The notes below the pieces were generated by a model. That model searched no databases. It saw only the letters and a list, made by a program, of their open reading frames with translations, and was not told where the DNA came from. 64,000 nt of DNA, from NCBI GenBank assembly GCA_013339765.2, contig CM023449.1, forward strand, positions 206,485,422 through 206,549,421, in the 5' to 3' direction. Source of the stretch: Haemaphysalis longicornis (taxonomy: Eukaryota; Arthropoda; Arachnida; Ixodida; Ixodidae). The position numbers and the translations under genes are program-made. This document shows positions 1 to 11,224 of this stretch, one piece after another; within the stretch, counting starts at the first letter, position 1; each line of letters starts with the position of its first letter.

Positions 1-1430
1 TTTATTCGTCTCCACCGTAGTCCCATTGTCTCCCTCTTTCCACACTCCAGTTGCAGTTTCTCCGTACTCCAGAATCAGGCGAGCCCTCGAACCAGCTGTC
101 TCGGTCGCAGATTTTTTGGCAGTGATGGCGAACTCCGGCGGACGCCTTACGATCAAGACTCTTGGGGGACAGATAGCACACAAGGGAAATTTAAAAAAAA
201 TGGCCCTGATAACGCCATTGCTTACATCGTGGTTACCTCAGTCTGTCTGTCCCTCGATTTAGCCGCCCAGGCAAAAGTTACAAATATTTATAAGGCGAAA
301 TTGCTTAGCTAAAAGAGGACGTTAGTCAAATGATGAGGGAAAATATAAATACACTAGTCCTCCTTACATTAAAGATAGATCGAAGCGCAACGTTTCCGAT
401 AGCAAAGAAAAATTAAAGGCGTTCCACTCAACGTGAAAGCTGTCGGAATTGCAGAGCAGTGGTCCAGCGCAGGAGTTGTGGCGCCCTCCACCGCTCTTTG
501 CTAGCACCCCTCACGCTCTTACTATCTCGGTCTCACTGCTCTATTGATGAAATGAACAGAGATTTGGTCAACGTAATGCAATTTTCTCGCCCACGCAGTG
601 CTAGCGCGCCTTCTCCTGGGAGCGCTCGCATCCTTTCCATTATGCCCGGAACCGCACGAGTGGGAGTTCTGCTCTTTTTGTGCGTGCTTTCATTTCGTAC
701 GTGATGGAACCTTTCTGCGACATTCTGAACAAATTGTTTGTTTCTCTGTGGCCGCTTTTATAAAAACCATCGTACAAACCAACCCAATGAGCATTCCTAA
801 CTAAAGGACGCAGTGACTACCAGTTAATAACGTATATTTTGTCTGAAACGTACCAGGAGCTATCTTTGCGCTAAATAATGGGGGCATTTATGACAAGCGC
901 CAGCGGTTCCAGGAGTTTCCAACGGTTCTTTCTACGTAAACCTCTTGTTCAAGTATCCTCTAAACTTCTTGCCGGAAGGCTGAACGCTGGGACGAGCGGG
1001 TATAATTCCGAAGCCTCTATTTGGGTGCGTGACGCCGAGTGACTGCGGTGGCTGGGTACCTTGACATCGGACGATCTACGACGACAAGCCGAGCCCCTGA
1101 AAACCTCTGGGCTTAAAAAAGAAGCGCGCTAGTTACCATAATGTAACCACCAACCGCAAAAATGTCTCGCGATAAAGCCTCCAGCCCGTGGCTCGAGCGC
1201 CCAACCAAACGGTTACAAAAGATCCCAACAGATGGTTACTTTTTACAGGCTGGTAAGCACCGAGTGAAATACCGAAGCTTTAGCAGTTAAATTTAGTAGT
1301 CAGTACACAATGTGACAACTTTAAATTCGAGAATAACAAAAATTCAAATGGGCTAGTGTCGAAGCTTCCCTGCTATCAAGATTTTAAAAAATGCCAAAGG
1401 AGGGCTTTAGATTAGGTTAGATCAGCGGGG
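1..1430. other. intergenic, no gene recognised
   Basis: No open frame here resembles a protein I know. Around 205-290 there is a GTCTGTCTGTCC core followed by a CGATT and CCAGGC context. It resembles parts of the repeats near 17.54 kb and 25.05 kb and may be a diverged copy of that family. The rest shows no strong repeat or RNA structure. Confidence 0.4.
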
Positions 1431-1438
1431 ATATATAA
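1431..1438 (+). promoter_or_regulatory. TATA-like box upstream of the M13 gene
   Basis: The sequence ATATATAA lies about 290 bp upstream of the first ATG of the M13-like frame. A plausible donor (GTATGT at 1579) and a clear acceptor (pyrimidine tract then GCAG ending at 1684) suggest a short 5' untranslated exon and an intron of about 106 bp between this box and the coding exon. This is inferred from motif spacing only. Confidence 0.3.
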
Positions 1439-1717
1439 CGGGCGTTTCGCGTTCATCATAGATTTCACGGGAAGGCAACCAAAGCGGCTCAATTGTGTTG
1501 CGGAGAGCGAAGCCTCCGGCGCTGATCCACTGCGGTGGATGCGCTCAATTTCTGCATAAACATAACGCAAGTCTATGAGTATGTGTTGGGCGATTCACAA
1601 CGTAGAACCCCCGATTTGATACTGCAAATAATTTTGTGACCCCTACTCACACTTGGCGTTAATTGCTTGTTTGCTTCTGTGCAGGAATCATCACTGCGAG
1701 CTTTCACCGTGGTCAAC

Positions 1718-3601
1718 ATGACCATAGGACTCCTCGTTCTTGGTATACTACTGTGGATCTTGACCGTCGCCTTAGCCTGGAAGGATGCCAAAACGTACGC
1801 TGTCTGCAAAAGCGGCGGCTGTACCGTTTTCTCCAGGAAGCTCAAGGCATCTCTTAACGAGACAGCGGCACACCCCTGCGACAACTTCACGGCCTTTGTC
1901 TGCGACGGCTGGACCCGTTCCAACAAGTTCAGTGTCCGCCAGAACCTCGTGGTGAATGCACTGGGCACGCTGTCGAAAGTGTCACGTGTTGTCCAGACGA
2001 CAGTAAAGGCAAGGACACCGGCAGAGGCGGCCATGACGTTCTTCCGCAGCTGCGACACCGTTTTACAAGGACGCGCGGACCAACTGCTTACGGTGAAGAG
2101 GCTTTTGGCGGCAGCCAATATCACATGGCCGCGCCGGCCGAGCGCCCCAGATGTTCTGCAGGCCTTGCTTTATTCTTCCGTCAAGCTGCGTTGGAGTCCC
2201 TTGTTCAACATCGAGATAGACACGACCGTGGACTACGGGACGGAGATACTCCTGATGCCATTTGATGACAACCGGATTCTGCGGCGAAAGTTCAAATCCC
2301 TGCAGGGAGCGGACGAAGGCGACCGGCTTGCCTACTTCAACTTTCTGCGCGACAAGTTTGGCAGCACCGCATCCGGGGAAGGAGACGCAACGTACGAAGA
2401 AGTATCCAACGTGTGTGAAGCAATACTTGTGCCGTTGTTCGAGGCTTTGCAGGAGCACTCGACACCGGAGGCTATCAACGCGAGCGTGCTACTGCAAGCC
2501 AAGCTGACAACATCGCGATGGGAGTCTGCTCTGGCTCTGTACAACGTCACAGAGAAGCCTATCACTTACAGCACCGAGGCCCTCCCGTACATTGAGAAGT
2601 TTTTCGAGCTTTGGAGTACCTACGGAGATAACAACATGCACCTTCTTGTATCATGGTGCACCGTCCAAATCGCCGCGCTGTACGCTAACCGTGGCCTCAT
2701 CACCAATTACTACGGCTCCGATGAAAGTGCGTTGGTAGAACACAGCGCCTTCTGCATGAGCAAGGCCTATCTAATCGGCAAGTTTGCACTGTTCGCCGAC
2801 TACAGTTCGCACGTTCTAAATAAGGACGGGCGCCAAGACCTGGAGAACATTGCGCATACTGTTCGACATGCATTCCACTCCCGGCTGCAGAGCTGGAAGC
2901 ACTACGAGCCAGTGAGGACGGTGGTGAATGACTGGGACTCAATCGCAACAGTCTTCCGTGCTTTTGACACAGGTAATGAGATTGCCAAGAACGATACCCA
3001 AATTTACTCCGTTTTGGGTGAGTCACTGCCGGACAACTGGAGAAAAGCCGCCATTCCATTAAAGACCATGCGCTCGGACAAGGTCTTCATGGCGATGAAG
3101 TCATTGGAACTGCACGTGGTGCTTTACGACGACTTCGTTCTGCTACCGTTCTCGGCTGCCTTCCCTTTGTATAACCTGGATGTCACAGCCGCCATAAAGT
3201 ACGGGGGCATCGGTAAAGAGATGGCGCTGTCCTTGAGCGGATTGTTCTACGACACGTACTGGCGCTTTGAACAAGCAAATAACAGCATTATGAACGTCTC
3301 CAAATGCATGGGTGGGCCTAAGGGATTATCTAACAACCTTGAGGCGGTGGCGATGAATGCCCTGTACGACGCCTACGTGCACGCCACCGTTGGGCGGGAC
3401 GTTAGATTGGTGGGGCTCGAAAAATACACGGCCTCACAAATATTTTTCATCGCGTCGTGCTACTTCAAATGCTCTGGAAGTATGGGAAGCAATTACGGAG
3501 ACTGCAACGAAGCCTTACGACACGTCAAAGTGTTCGCCATGGCGTTCGAGTGCCCACGCAATGCATATATGAACCCTGAGGATCCGTGTCGCCTCTTCTG
3601 A
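1718..3601 (+). CDS. M13 (neprilysin/ECE-like) family protein, catalytic site lost
   Basis: Single uninterrupted frame of 627 residues from the first ATG, against roughly 700-770 for typical M13 proteins. Residues 2-21 form a hydrophobic signal anchor, predicting a type II membrane or secreted ectoprotein. The M13 N-terminal cysteine block follows (HPCDNFTAFVCDGW), and the C-terminus carries the structural ending NAYMNPEDPC, with CRLF where the family usually ends CxxW. The zinc-binding helix HExxH is replaced by KEMALSLSGLF (about residues 499-509). The second ligand motif ENxxD and the substrate-binding NAY/F motif are also absent. Family knowledge therefore predicts no peptidase activity, and a binding or decoy role is inference. 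A splice acceptor ends at 1684, so an upstream exon, probably 5' UTR, is likely. The frame has no internal stops and the structural cysteines are kept, which argues against a decaying pseudogene. Confidence 0.88.
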   Translation: MTIGLLVLGILLWILTVALAWKDAKTYAVCKSGGCTVFSRKLKASLNETAAHPCDNFTAFVCDGWTRSNKFSVRQNLVVNALGTLSKVSRVVQTTVKARTPAEAAMTFFRSCDTVLQGRADQLLTVKRLLAAANITWPRRPSAPDVLQALLYSSVKLRWSPLFNIEIDTTVDYGTEILLMPFDDNRILRRKFKSLQGADEGDRLAYFNFLRDKFGSTASGEGDATYEEVSNVCEAILVPLFEALQEHSTPEAINASVLLQAKLTTSRWESALALYNVTEKPITYSTEALPYIEKFFELWSTYGDNNMHLLVSWCTVQIAALYANRGLITNYYGSDESALVEHSAFCMSKAYLIGKFALFADYSSHVLNKDGRQDLENIAHTVRHAFHSRLQSWKHYEPVRTVVNDWDSIATVFRAFDTGNEIAKNDTQIYSVLGESLPDNWRKAAIPLKTMRSDKVFMAMKSLELHVVLYDDFVLLPFSAAFPLYNLDVTAAIKYGGIGKEMALSLSGLFYDTYWRFEQANNSIMNVSKCMGGPKGLSNNLEAVAMNALYDAYVHATVGRDVRLVGLEKYTASQIFFIASCYFKCSGSMGSNYGDCNEALRHVKVFAMAFECPRNAYMNPEDPCRLF

Positions 3602-3620
3602 GGTTTTCGTACTGGCTGTA

Positions 3621-3626
3621 AATAAA
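3621..3626 (+). terminator. polyadenylation signal AATAAA of the M13 gene
   Basis: Canonical AATAAA begins 20 nt after the TGA stop. Such a very short 3' UTR is compatible with this being the real end of the gene. Confidence 0.7.
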
Positions 3627-4051
3627 TGCGCGATTTTAACACCGCAAGTGACGTGTATCTGCTTGGGTGATCTCTCAGTGCGGCTTCTCCTAGTAACCTG
3701 GCTGCTTCTGGTCTGGGTCATATTGGATGATGCTTTCTGCTTTCTCTATACCTATGGCGTTATTAAAGATTAAGTTCCATGATTTGTCGTGAGAAGGCAT
3801 ATTCTTTGTTAATACGCCACGCCGTCAAATCGTGGTTAAAACGCATGTATGCGTGCAAAAGCGCACCGCGCGCAAATGGTGAAGCATTGCCAGTTGGACC
3901 GAAAATCTTCCTTCTGCACATGGTACAATTCGATCCCATCGTTACCACTGTACTCATCCTCAAACGAAATTCTACGTGCGCTAATTGTGCAAAATTGTTG
4001 GTGCAGAATTTATATTTTGCAGGGGAGGGAACAATACCAATATCTTTTGGT

Positions 4052-4975
4052 GGAGAGAGAGAATAAACTTTATTTAATGAGAGGAGTCAAGCGGGCGGTT
4101 TCCTCAGTTCAGGACCCCGTTGGAGCGTCCAGCCGCCTCAGCCCGGTGGATCAGGCGAAGCTACTCTTCGAGGCTAGAGCTGGCCAGCACTTCCTCCCAC
4201 TGCTCAATCGAGGGATTAGATATCGGGGAAAGTGAGGGGTTAAGCTGGCACTCCCACACCATGTGATACAGGGTGCAGGGCGCGTTGCAGAATTAGCACT
4301 GTGAGTAGTATGTTGTTGGCCAGAATAAGTGGAGTTTGGTCGGGTGGGGGAACGTGTTGGTTTGGAGAAGACGCCAGGAGCGCTCCTCTGCCTTGCTGAG
4401 GGAGGGGTGGCCAGTGGGTAGCATAAGCCTGGTGAGCCTGTAGAATTGGGTCACCTCCTTGTATGAAGTTTCAGGGATCGTTGTCTCTAGCCAACTTTCT
4501 CGCGGCGCTCGGCTGGTTAGACCTCAGCAGTCTCATGAGCAAAGACATTACCGCAGAGGGAAGCGTGAGCTGGTGTCCAGACAATCGACACCCTTTTCTT
4601 CGGAGGGTTCTTGTCGAGGATCTTCATGGCGATGCACGAGATGCGGCCTTGGAGGTAGCTCCTACACGCTGACTGTGAATCTGTGATTATCACTTCCGCT
4701 GGGGTCTGCGTTATTGCCAGCGCAATAGCTACCTCTTCGGCCTGTAGCGTCGAGACTTTGTTGAGAGTGAGGCTCGTGGCGTGGCTATCCTTCTTCGTCA
4801 CAGTCGCTACCACGGCTCCTCGTCTTGCATAATCTGCGGCGTCCGTATAATAAACCATATCGTTTGAGCCGTAGTTTTTCTCTAGGGCTTTAACTCGAGC
4901 CTCTCTCCGACCTTCGTGGAACTGCGGGTCTTTAGGAATGTGTCAGCATCTCTTTCCGTTGTCTAGTCAACTTGA
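4052..4975 (-). mobile_element. 3' part of an RNase H-bearing LINE, degenerate
   Basis: Read on the minus strand, the segment begins near 4960 with HIPKDPQFHEGRRE, a leader typical of tick LINEs before RNase H. It continues through an RNase H domain (4517-4858) with YYTDAAD, LQAEEVA, IITDSQSA and WTPAHASLCGN motifs, then a broken zinc knuckle (CxxC and HMVWEC) near 4260-4310. The 3' end reads AATAAAGTTTATTCTCTCTC at about 4052-4075. Stops and frameshifts interrupt the frame. It is 5' truncated and inactive. RNase H places it in the I-like group of non-LTR elements. Confidence 0.8.
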
Positions 4976-5275
4976 GTCTCAGCGTGATGTGCCCGCAATG
5001 GTTCAACAGCGAAATTAACTGCCACTCGCTCTATTGGTGGTCTACCAACTCCGGCATTTTATCGGCTTTATTCTTTTTCCTTCCCATTTTGTCCCCCTGC
5101 ACTGACTTCAGACTATAGTTAATTTCCTACATTATACTATGATACGTGCGCGAATGTTGTCAGTCGCATCTGTCAGTCATTTTTGTAATAAATAACAATG
5201 CCTGTAATTGCACGTAGTCTTAGCAGATGCCCAGCTCTATCCGAACGCGCGAAAATTGAACCTCATTCCACTTCT

Positions 5276-5462
5276 AGGGGGGAGTAATTTAAAACAAAAA
5301 TCGGGGCCATCTCCACTAACATGAAACATGGGGAAGGGGCGAAGCAAGCACTGTATAAGTGTAGTCTTGGAGCCTTGGCGTTTTTGCCAACGGAGATGAA
5401 ACTGGTTTGGGGAGGAGGGGAGTAGTGGTATACAGCTTTGGTGTAAAAGTCTTGTCTTTGAA
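5276..5462 (-). repeat. interspersed repeat copy A (inverted partner at 8697)
   Basis: The reverse complement of this segment matches 8697-8850 over blocks such as GACTTTTACA, AAAGCTG, GGTTTCATCTCCGTTGGCAA and CCAAGGC. The two copies face each other about 3.2 kb apart. No coding potential is evident. The family is unknown to me. Confidence 0.6.
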
Positions 5463-5494
5463 GCCCGAAACTCTCTAGCGCGAGGCGTAAACTA

Positions 5495-7235
5495 GTGTCC
5501 CGGTTTTTTTTAGTCGAGCATTCGATAACGTTTACTATTCTGCAATTCTGGACAATCTTGCTACTACAGACTGCGGCCATCGAACCTTCAACTACGTCAA
5601 GGCTTTCCTCCCCAACTGAGCGGCCACACTTCGACTCGGCCCGCACTCGACCCACCTTTTTTGACATGCCTGCACGCGGGACACCCCAAGGCTCCGTTAT
5701 TTCACCCCTCCTCTTTAATATTGCTTTACGTCATCTACCCGTACAGCTCGACCCCATCCCAGACCTTCACCATGCTTTCTATGCCGACGACATCACGCCG
5801 TAGACAACTCAAGGGTTAGTTGGAGCCCAACAAGACACACTACAGCAAGCCATAAACACCATCAATACGTGTCTCATATCATGAGGGCTTCGCTGTCAAG
5901 CCCAGAAGTTTGCAGTACTGATGCTTCGCTCACGCACACGAGGTAGACCTCCTGAACCCCCAATGAATCCTAATCTGAAAATCCAAAACACTTCTATCCC
6001 CTAAGTGCCTACTCTACGTAATCTCGGCGTTCCTTTCCATCACGGTGGCTCTGGTGCCGCCCTTATCCCTCAACTGAACAAAACATGCGCCCAGCTTACT
6101 CATCTGATAAAACGTATAAGCCACCAACATAAGGCTAAGGGAGATTGAATCCTGCAAGCTCAGACAAGATCTGCTATTTAGCCGCATTACCTATGGGACG
6201 CGGTATGTTGAACTCAAACCCGCCGAATTGGGAAAACTTGACATATTAGTACGAAAAGCCGACAAAACGGCCCTTCATCTGCCCACCTTTACGCCCACAC
6301 AAAAACTCCTCTAATTGGGTACTCACAATACCATTGCGGAGCTTCTTGAAGCACAACGCACGACCCAAATTCATCGCCGTCAACTTACTACAACAGGACG
6401 ACACCTGCACGGTATTCTGGGAAATGACACCCCAAGACCTCAGGACATGCCCAATCCAATCCCCATTTCTTCGCGTCAACGAATTCACATCGCCCCTATC
6501 GCGAGGCACATGCACCCCAGTCACAACCGGGGCAGAAGAATAGCTCGTGTCCGAACGCTACAAAGAAGACTGAACAGAGATCCACACGTCCGAGCGATAC
6601 GCACATATTACGTGTACTCACCATGACCGGCGTACCACAATTGTGGCTCTCGACTCTACGGGTACCACGATGACTGCTGCCACGTATCGTGGAATCTCAT
6701 CCACTACCCGCTGAAGGCAGAAGACGCGGGCCGTGCCAATGGACTCCTGGAATGAGGAGGCCACCCTAAAGACTCTTTATTAAGAAACAATAGAATATGT
6801 TTAGTCTCTCTCTCTATCCATCCAATAGCTCACGCCGCTACCGTGCGCCGCAGTCAACACCCCCTCGGGATTGTTACGGACTCTCTCCAGGCATGTCTAC
6901 ACTACCGTCGTGGACAAGCTCCTCTCGCAGCTATTCCCCTTCTAAAGAAGCTTCCCCCTAAACTATTCATCACAATAACATGGACCCCTGCTCCCACCGG
7001 CCTGCTGGGGAATGAAACAGCCCATCCTGCAGCCCGCGAGATTCACAACCGAGGTATCCTCAGCATCCGAATCGGCACCCACGGAAGACATCGCCAGCGA
7101 ACCTCTGACCACCACTGAAGCCATTCTCACCCACTACAGGCACCTCCGCTACAAATATCATCCACCGCACCCCTCCCTCACGCACGCCCAAGCATACACC
7201 TGGCGACACCTACTAACAGATACATACTACAACTT
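5495..7235 (+). pseudogene. degenerate LINE reverse transcriptase plus RNase H
   Basis: Frame-shifted pieces follow the order of a LINE ORF2. A fragment related to FDNVYYSAILDNLAT lies near 5515, with GTPQGSVISPLLFN and FYADD at 5680-5800. Thumb-like sequence LISRITYGTRYVELKPAELG lies near 6175-6240, the pre-RNase H leader MHPSHNRGRRIARVR near 6510-6555, and RNase H remnants (ITWTPAPTGLLGNETAHPAA) at 6970-7035. The similarity ends after LLTDTYYNF near 7230. Many stops and frameshifts show it is long dead. It is a separate insertion from the minus-strand LINE at 4.05-4.98 kb. Confidence 0.8.
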
Positions 7236-7935
7236 CACTATGAAGTTGATAAATTTTGGCGCAACGTTAGTCTTCTTAGTGACCAATTGCCATATAATTT
7301 GTTTTGTAATAGTTTTGATAAAACAAGAGTTACAGCTGTTTTCTGTAACCGTAATCGCCCCTAAAACGGCCATGTGTTGGCATCAGACAGGACTTATGCA
7401 CCGTTTACAACTTCGCCGGGAACTAACGAACTATTACAAGTAAATAAAACTCGGAGTAATGATAGATGCGCCTTGCCGCCGATTTCAGCATGATTTCTTT
7501 TTTAAGGTACCTATAATAGATTGGGATCTACAAAGCATTCGCGAGAAACTGGAAGTTTTTCGTGTCAACGCGGCGCGGAGACGCACGGACATCGGCCACC
7601 GCCGAAGGGTTCCTATATACAGCTTCGCTGTGATACTTGTTCTGATCAAGGCGGTGAATTACTGGGGCATTTCCGAATCGTGTCCGACAATGTGCCCACA
7701 ACTTTTAAACTAGGAAAAGAGTTTCGCTGCTTAGGTCAGCGCAGGATAGTGCATGCGCTCTAACAGCGACACTGCATGCGTGGTGTCACACAGACGCTCT
7801 CTCCACAGCGAGGGATAAGTTAATTCCAGTAACAAACATGTTGTTGATGATGATGATGATGATAGCTATTGGTTTCCCCTTTGTAGCGGGGTGATGACAT
7901 GTCCTGTTACCAAAAAGAACTAATGTACCTATGTT
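7236..7935. other. spacer, no gene recognised
   Basis: No credible coding frame. It contains a short ATG/GAT microsatellite at about 7841-7863 and a GC-richer patch near 7570-7630. I see no clear repeat boundaries. Confidence 0.4.
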
Positions 7936-7950
7936 TTATACTCTTGGTTT

Positions 7951-8187
7951 GATCTTGATTGTGGGGTTTAACGCGCCGACGCAACGCAGGCGATGAGGCG
8001 CGCCGTAGTGGAGGGCTCCGGATTAATTTTGACCACCTGGGGATCTTTATCGTGCGCCGAAATCTCGGACACACGGGCGTTTTTGCTTTTCGCCTCCATC
8101 AGAGAAGCGGCCGCCGCGGCCGGGAATCGAACCCGCGACCTCGTGCTCAGCAGCGCAACGCCTTCGCCACTGAGCCACCGCGGCGGG
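7951..8187 (-). mobile_element. tRNA-derived SINE (Ruka-like), full length
   Basis: On the minus strand the 5' head contains a Pol III A box (GGTGGCTCAGTGGCG) and B box (GGTTCGATTCC), followed by a conserved body that ends with GCGCGTTAAAC and a short tail. A perfect 15-bp target-site duplication, TTATACTCTTGGTTT, flanks it at 7936-7950 and 8188-8202. The head-body-tail layout matches the tick SINE family described as Ruka, and the family name is from memory. Two other copies lie at 21.2 and 42.6 kb. Confidence 0.85.
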
Positions 8188-8202
8188 TTATACTCTTGGT
8201 TT

Positions 8203-8696
8203 AATAGCGTAGCTTAGGGCAGACATAAAAAGCTTATTGGGCACAAAATACTTTTTTTTCCTGCTACACGTTGTAGCTGTCCTAGGCAATATTCCCCTCT
8301 CTGCTTTTCGTCCACCAGCATTCTAATCTAATTGACAGCCGTTGCTGCAGTAACATTACGCAGTACACATGCGCCGTATAACAAAGCAGCACACCAATCG
8401 GTTTTCTCAAGCGGGCTTCTCCTTTGAAAGTAGAGGCTGAAGGTGCAGCATCGTTCGCAGGAAACACGCTGCTGCACTGGCATTTGCTGAGGTTATTTTT
8501 AGGAACGAAGCCCCTTAGGGACTGGTAGCTGTTGGCGTGTCCTGTCGTCGTCGTCGTAATGGTCGTCTCATGTAGTCACTGTACCAAATGCCGGGAAACT
8601 CGTTTACGCCTCTTGCTAGAACGTAACGCGTACTAAAAAAAACATCACGACACTCGTTTACGCCTCGAGCTAGAGAGCTTCGTGCTTCAAAGATAA
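8203..8696. other. spacer, no gene recognised
   Basis: No open frame of note. Short near-repeats of CTCGTTTACGCCTC occur at about 8600 and 8650. Nothing else stands out. Confidence 0.35.
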
Positions 8697-8850
8697 GCGA
8701 CTTTTACAGCAAAGCTGCATACCTTTTCCCTTCAACGGTTTCATCTCCGTTGGCAAAAACGCCAAGGCGCCAAGAATACACTTATACACTGCATGCTTCG
8801 CCTCTCCCCAGGTTTCACGTTAGTGAAGATGGCCCGGAATTTTTTTCCTT
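8697..8850 (+). repeat. interspersed repeat copy B (inverted partner of 5276-5462)
   Basis: Contains GACTTTTACAGCAAAGCTGC, then the GGTTTCATCTCCGTTGGC block, then CCAAGGCGCCAAGAATACAC, matching the reverse complement of 5276-5462 with moderate divergence. Confidence 0.6.
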
Positions 8851-9029
8851 TAGTATTCTCCTGGACAGGGATAGGTAAACGGTAACTTGGCTCCTGGACT
8901 ACTGCTACTACATGGCGCACTTCTTTAACACCAATGTTTTGTCCTGGCTTTTCTCAACACCAACTCTTGATGGTAAGCTTTCGGACATTTGCATTTCTAA
9001 CATCGTTAGCGAAAAAAGAAATCTGCAGA

Positions 9030-9720
9030 AATTCAGAGAATTGTTTACTAATGCGTAGCATTCTTATGTCGCTTGTCTAGAATGTGAGTTCTTTGCATCC
9101 AAATATGGCTATGAGTAGCGAAAGACGTTGATTATTTTATTCCTTTTAAGTTCCTTTTGTTGCGTTTTGCCAATGATGTAAATTTAAACCATCATAGCGA
9201 TGAAGTGCCTTTACTTCACTGATTATGTTTCTTTTTTCCCGGAGGTGCAAGGCATACTGTAGAGTCCACCCGTTTACGCTATTTTTTATTCGTATTTCCA
9301 ACGTTCCTTTGCAGACATTTTTTGTTTAGTATTTTATATTTTAGCAGTACGTTTTTTCGAAGCTATTTTTCTGTTTACGCGATTTTTTTGTTTTGGAAAT
9401 TCTCTTCGACCAATTATCTCCATTAACGCTATTTATAACGGTTAAAGGTGTCACTTCCGTCAAACCTGAACTTTTGTGGAAAAGCAGGGCCTTGCACGGT
9501 TCGCTCATCTGCGCTATTTTATTTATTACTATTTCGAGCGTCTGTTTGCGGCCTTCATTTGTTTAATATTCGGGTTTGGGGGGAGATGTATAAGATGCAT
9601 ATTTTTATTTGGTAAGTCATTTTCGTGAAATTCTATTCTTTCCTTTTTTTTTTGTTTTCAAAATTTTGTTTGACGAATCATCTTCATTTACTCTATTATA
9701 ACGATTAAAGCTGTTGTGAG
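9030..9720 (+). repeat. partial copy of the AATGCGTAGCATTC element
   Basis: Begins with the same end sequence as the element at 43.26 kb: TTCAGAGAATT, then ACTAATGCGTAGCATTCTTA, then a TGTCGCTTGTCT block. Internal units similar to GACCAATTATCTCCATTA followed by CTATTATAACG recur at about 9403 and 9671. The right terminal repeat seen at 43.99 kb is not found, so this copy is truncated or rearranged on that side. No coding potential. Confidence 0.6.
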
Positions 9721-10865
9721 TTCCTCTTGATCACACCTTATAACAGACGACGCTTATCAGCATCGTTTCATTCTGTTCCACACGAGCTGTCGCATCCTCT
9801 CGTGGCTGCGCCGGCTCGCGCCAGCTTTATAACATTTTCCATTAAAGCCCCATCCTACCAAGACGTGTCGCTCCCCTTTCTGAACACCGCGCGGCAGATT
9901 GAGGACCCAGAGGTCCAACACATGGAGCCAAAACCTGGGACTTCTAGACGACGCCAAACCCATCGGTGCACCGAGCCGCGAATGCCGAGAAAAAGACGCG
10001 GCGCCTGCGATCTTGGTTGCTGCGACAAAGGTCACTGTGCAACGCAACTCCGCTAGAAAGGGGAAGCCGCTAAGCGCCATCATCATTATTATCATCATCA
10101 TCATCATTAGGCGGACGGGATTTTCAAACGCGCTTCCGCATCACCAAGCCGCGCTGGTCCTCCGCGACCTCGCTGGACAGGGGGGAGTTCCTCCGCTTTG
10201 TTTATGGCACCAGGCCTGCTGGGAGTGCTTTGTCTCCCATGAACTCCACACCATACGATGGAGGGGATTGAGAGCGCCGCAGATTTGGCCCTTATACGTT
10301 TAGAGACTGACTTGAAGCGTGCAACTCTTCGGTGTTAGCCATAGAGTTTTTTGGGAGTCATCTTTCTCCTTGGTGAGCTCCGGATCATGAGGTGGATATT
10401 TCCTCCTGCCCAATCTGCAATGTTCTAATATATCTCCAGTGCGTCGGGGGATATATAGGTGGAAAGAGTGGCGAAGAAGTGGCTTGAACTTCTGCAATGG
10501 TGGTGAGAGTAGGGGTTGTCGCCCGGTTGGAATGACCACAGGCAGCTTCCAAAGCCGTCGTGTACCTCCAGGAAGGCGCGCCCCGGTGTTCTCTTCACAC
10601 ATATCCGGCCTGGGTTCCTGTCCTCCATTTTCATTCTGCAATAAACCAGACACTATTTACTACTTCATTTCAAATTACATCAGCTTCTCCTCGGTATACG
10701 AGGCACTTATCCAGCTTCCTTCATTCATCGGCTCCGCCTCTCGTTTCGATCGCCCGTTTTCTTTCCCTTGACGCTTCTGTCCTGAGACATTGCCGCGGAG
10801 ATTTTGCGACCGCTCATCATTCTTCCTTTGCAGCTTCAGGCCGGTTTTCCTGTTAGCCAGCAATA
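9721..10865. other. spacer, no gene recognised
   Basis: Contains an ATC/ATT microsatellite at about 10077-10110. A sequence ending GCAATAAACC near 10635 looks like a polyadenylation signal, but no upstream frame supports a gene. Predicted frames here overlap each other and have no recognisable domain. Confidence 0.35.
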
Positions 10866-11100
10866 TCCTTCTCAACTGGCAGAGCGACCGCTCCGGTTAA
10901 GCGGTTGTCTCAGGTTCGAATCCTGGCCCAGGACAAATTTTTCTTCCACTGCGAAGTTTCTGAGAAAGTTGTATAGCTTTCCTTTGTAGCCGTTCGGCTG
11001 CATTGAGGTGGATTAAGGTCAAACTTTCCTTCGCAATGTCCCTCTATAATTTTCCTTCCGGATTGCATCTTTATATTGAGACGTTTTACAGGGCCGCTCT
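10866..11100 (+). mobile_element. second tRNA-derived SINE family (or tRNA pseudogene plus body)
   Basis: The head folds like a tRNA. It has a D-arm-like CTCAACTGGCAGAG, a five-pair anticodon stem CCGCT/AGCGG around loop CCGGTTA, and a T-arm GGTTCGAATCC (B box). Position 33 is C instead of T and the acceptor stem does not close, so it is not a working tRNA gene. About 150 bp of AT-rich body follows the head. The right edge is uncertain. Confidence 0.5.
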
Positions 11101-11224
11101 ATATGGCTATGGGGTACCGCAGAATTTTCGTTTCCGGACACGAAAACTTCCGCGGTTCATCGGAGTACAGGCGGCGCCCTCTATGAGGAGGCGAAGCACC
11201 CCAGTAAGGCATGTGCTGACACCT

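Noticed and set aside
1573..3059. Several long minus-strand and alternative frames (up to 183 codons) over the M13 gene
   Set aside because: They are shadows of the M13 frame, with no domains or signals of their own.
10872..10936. Functional tRNA gene
   Set aside because: The anticodon stem and B box are good, but the acceptor stem does not close, position 33 is C and a SINE-like body follows.
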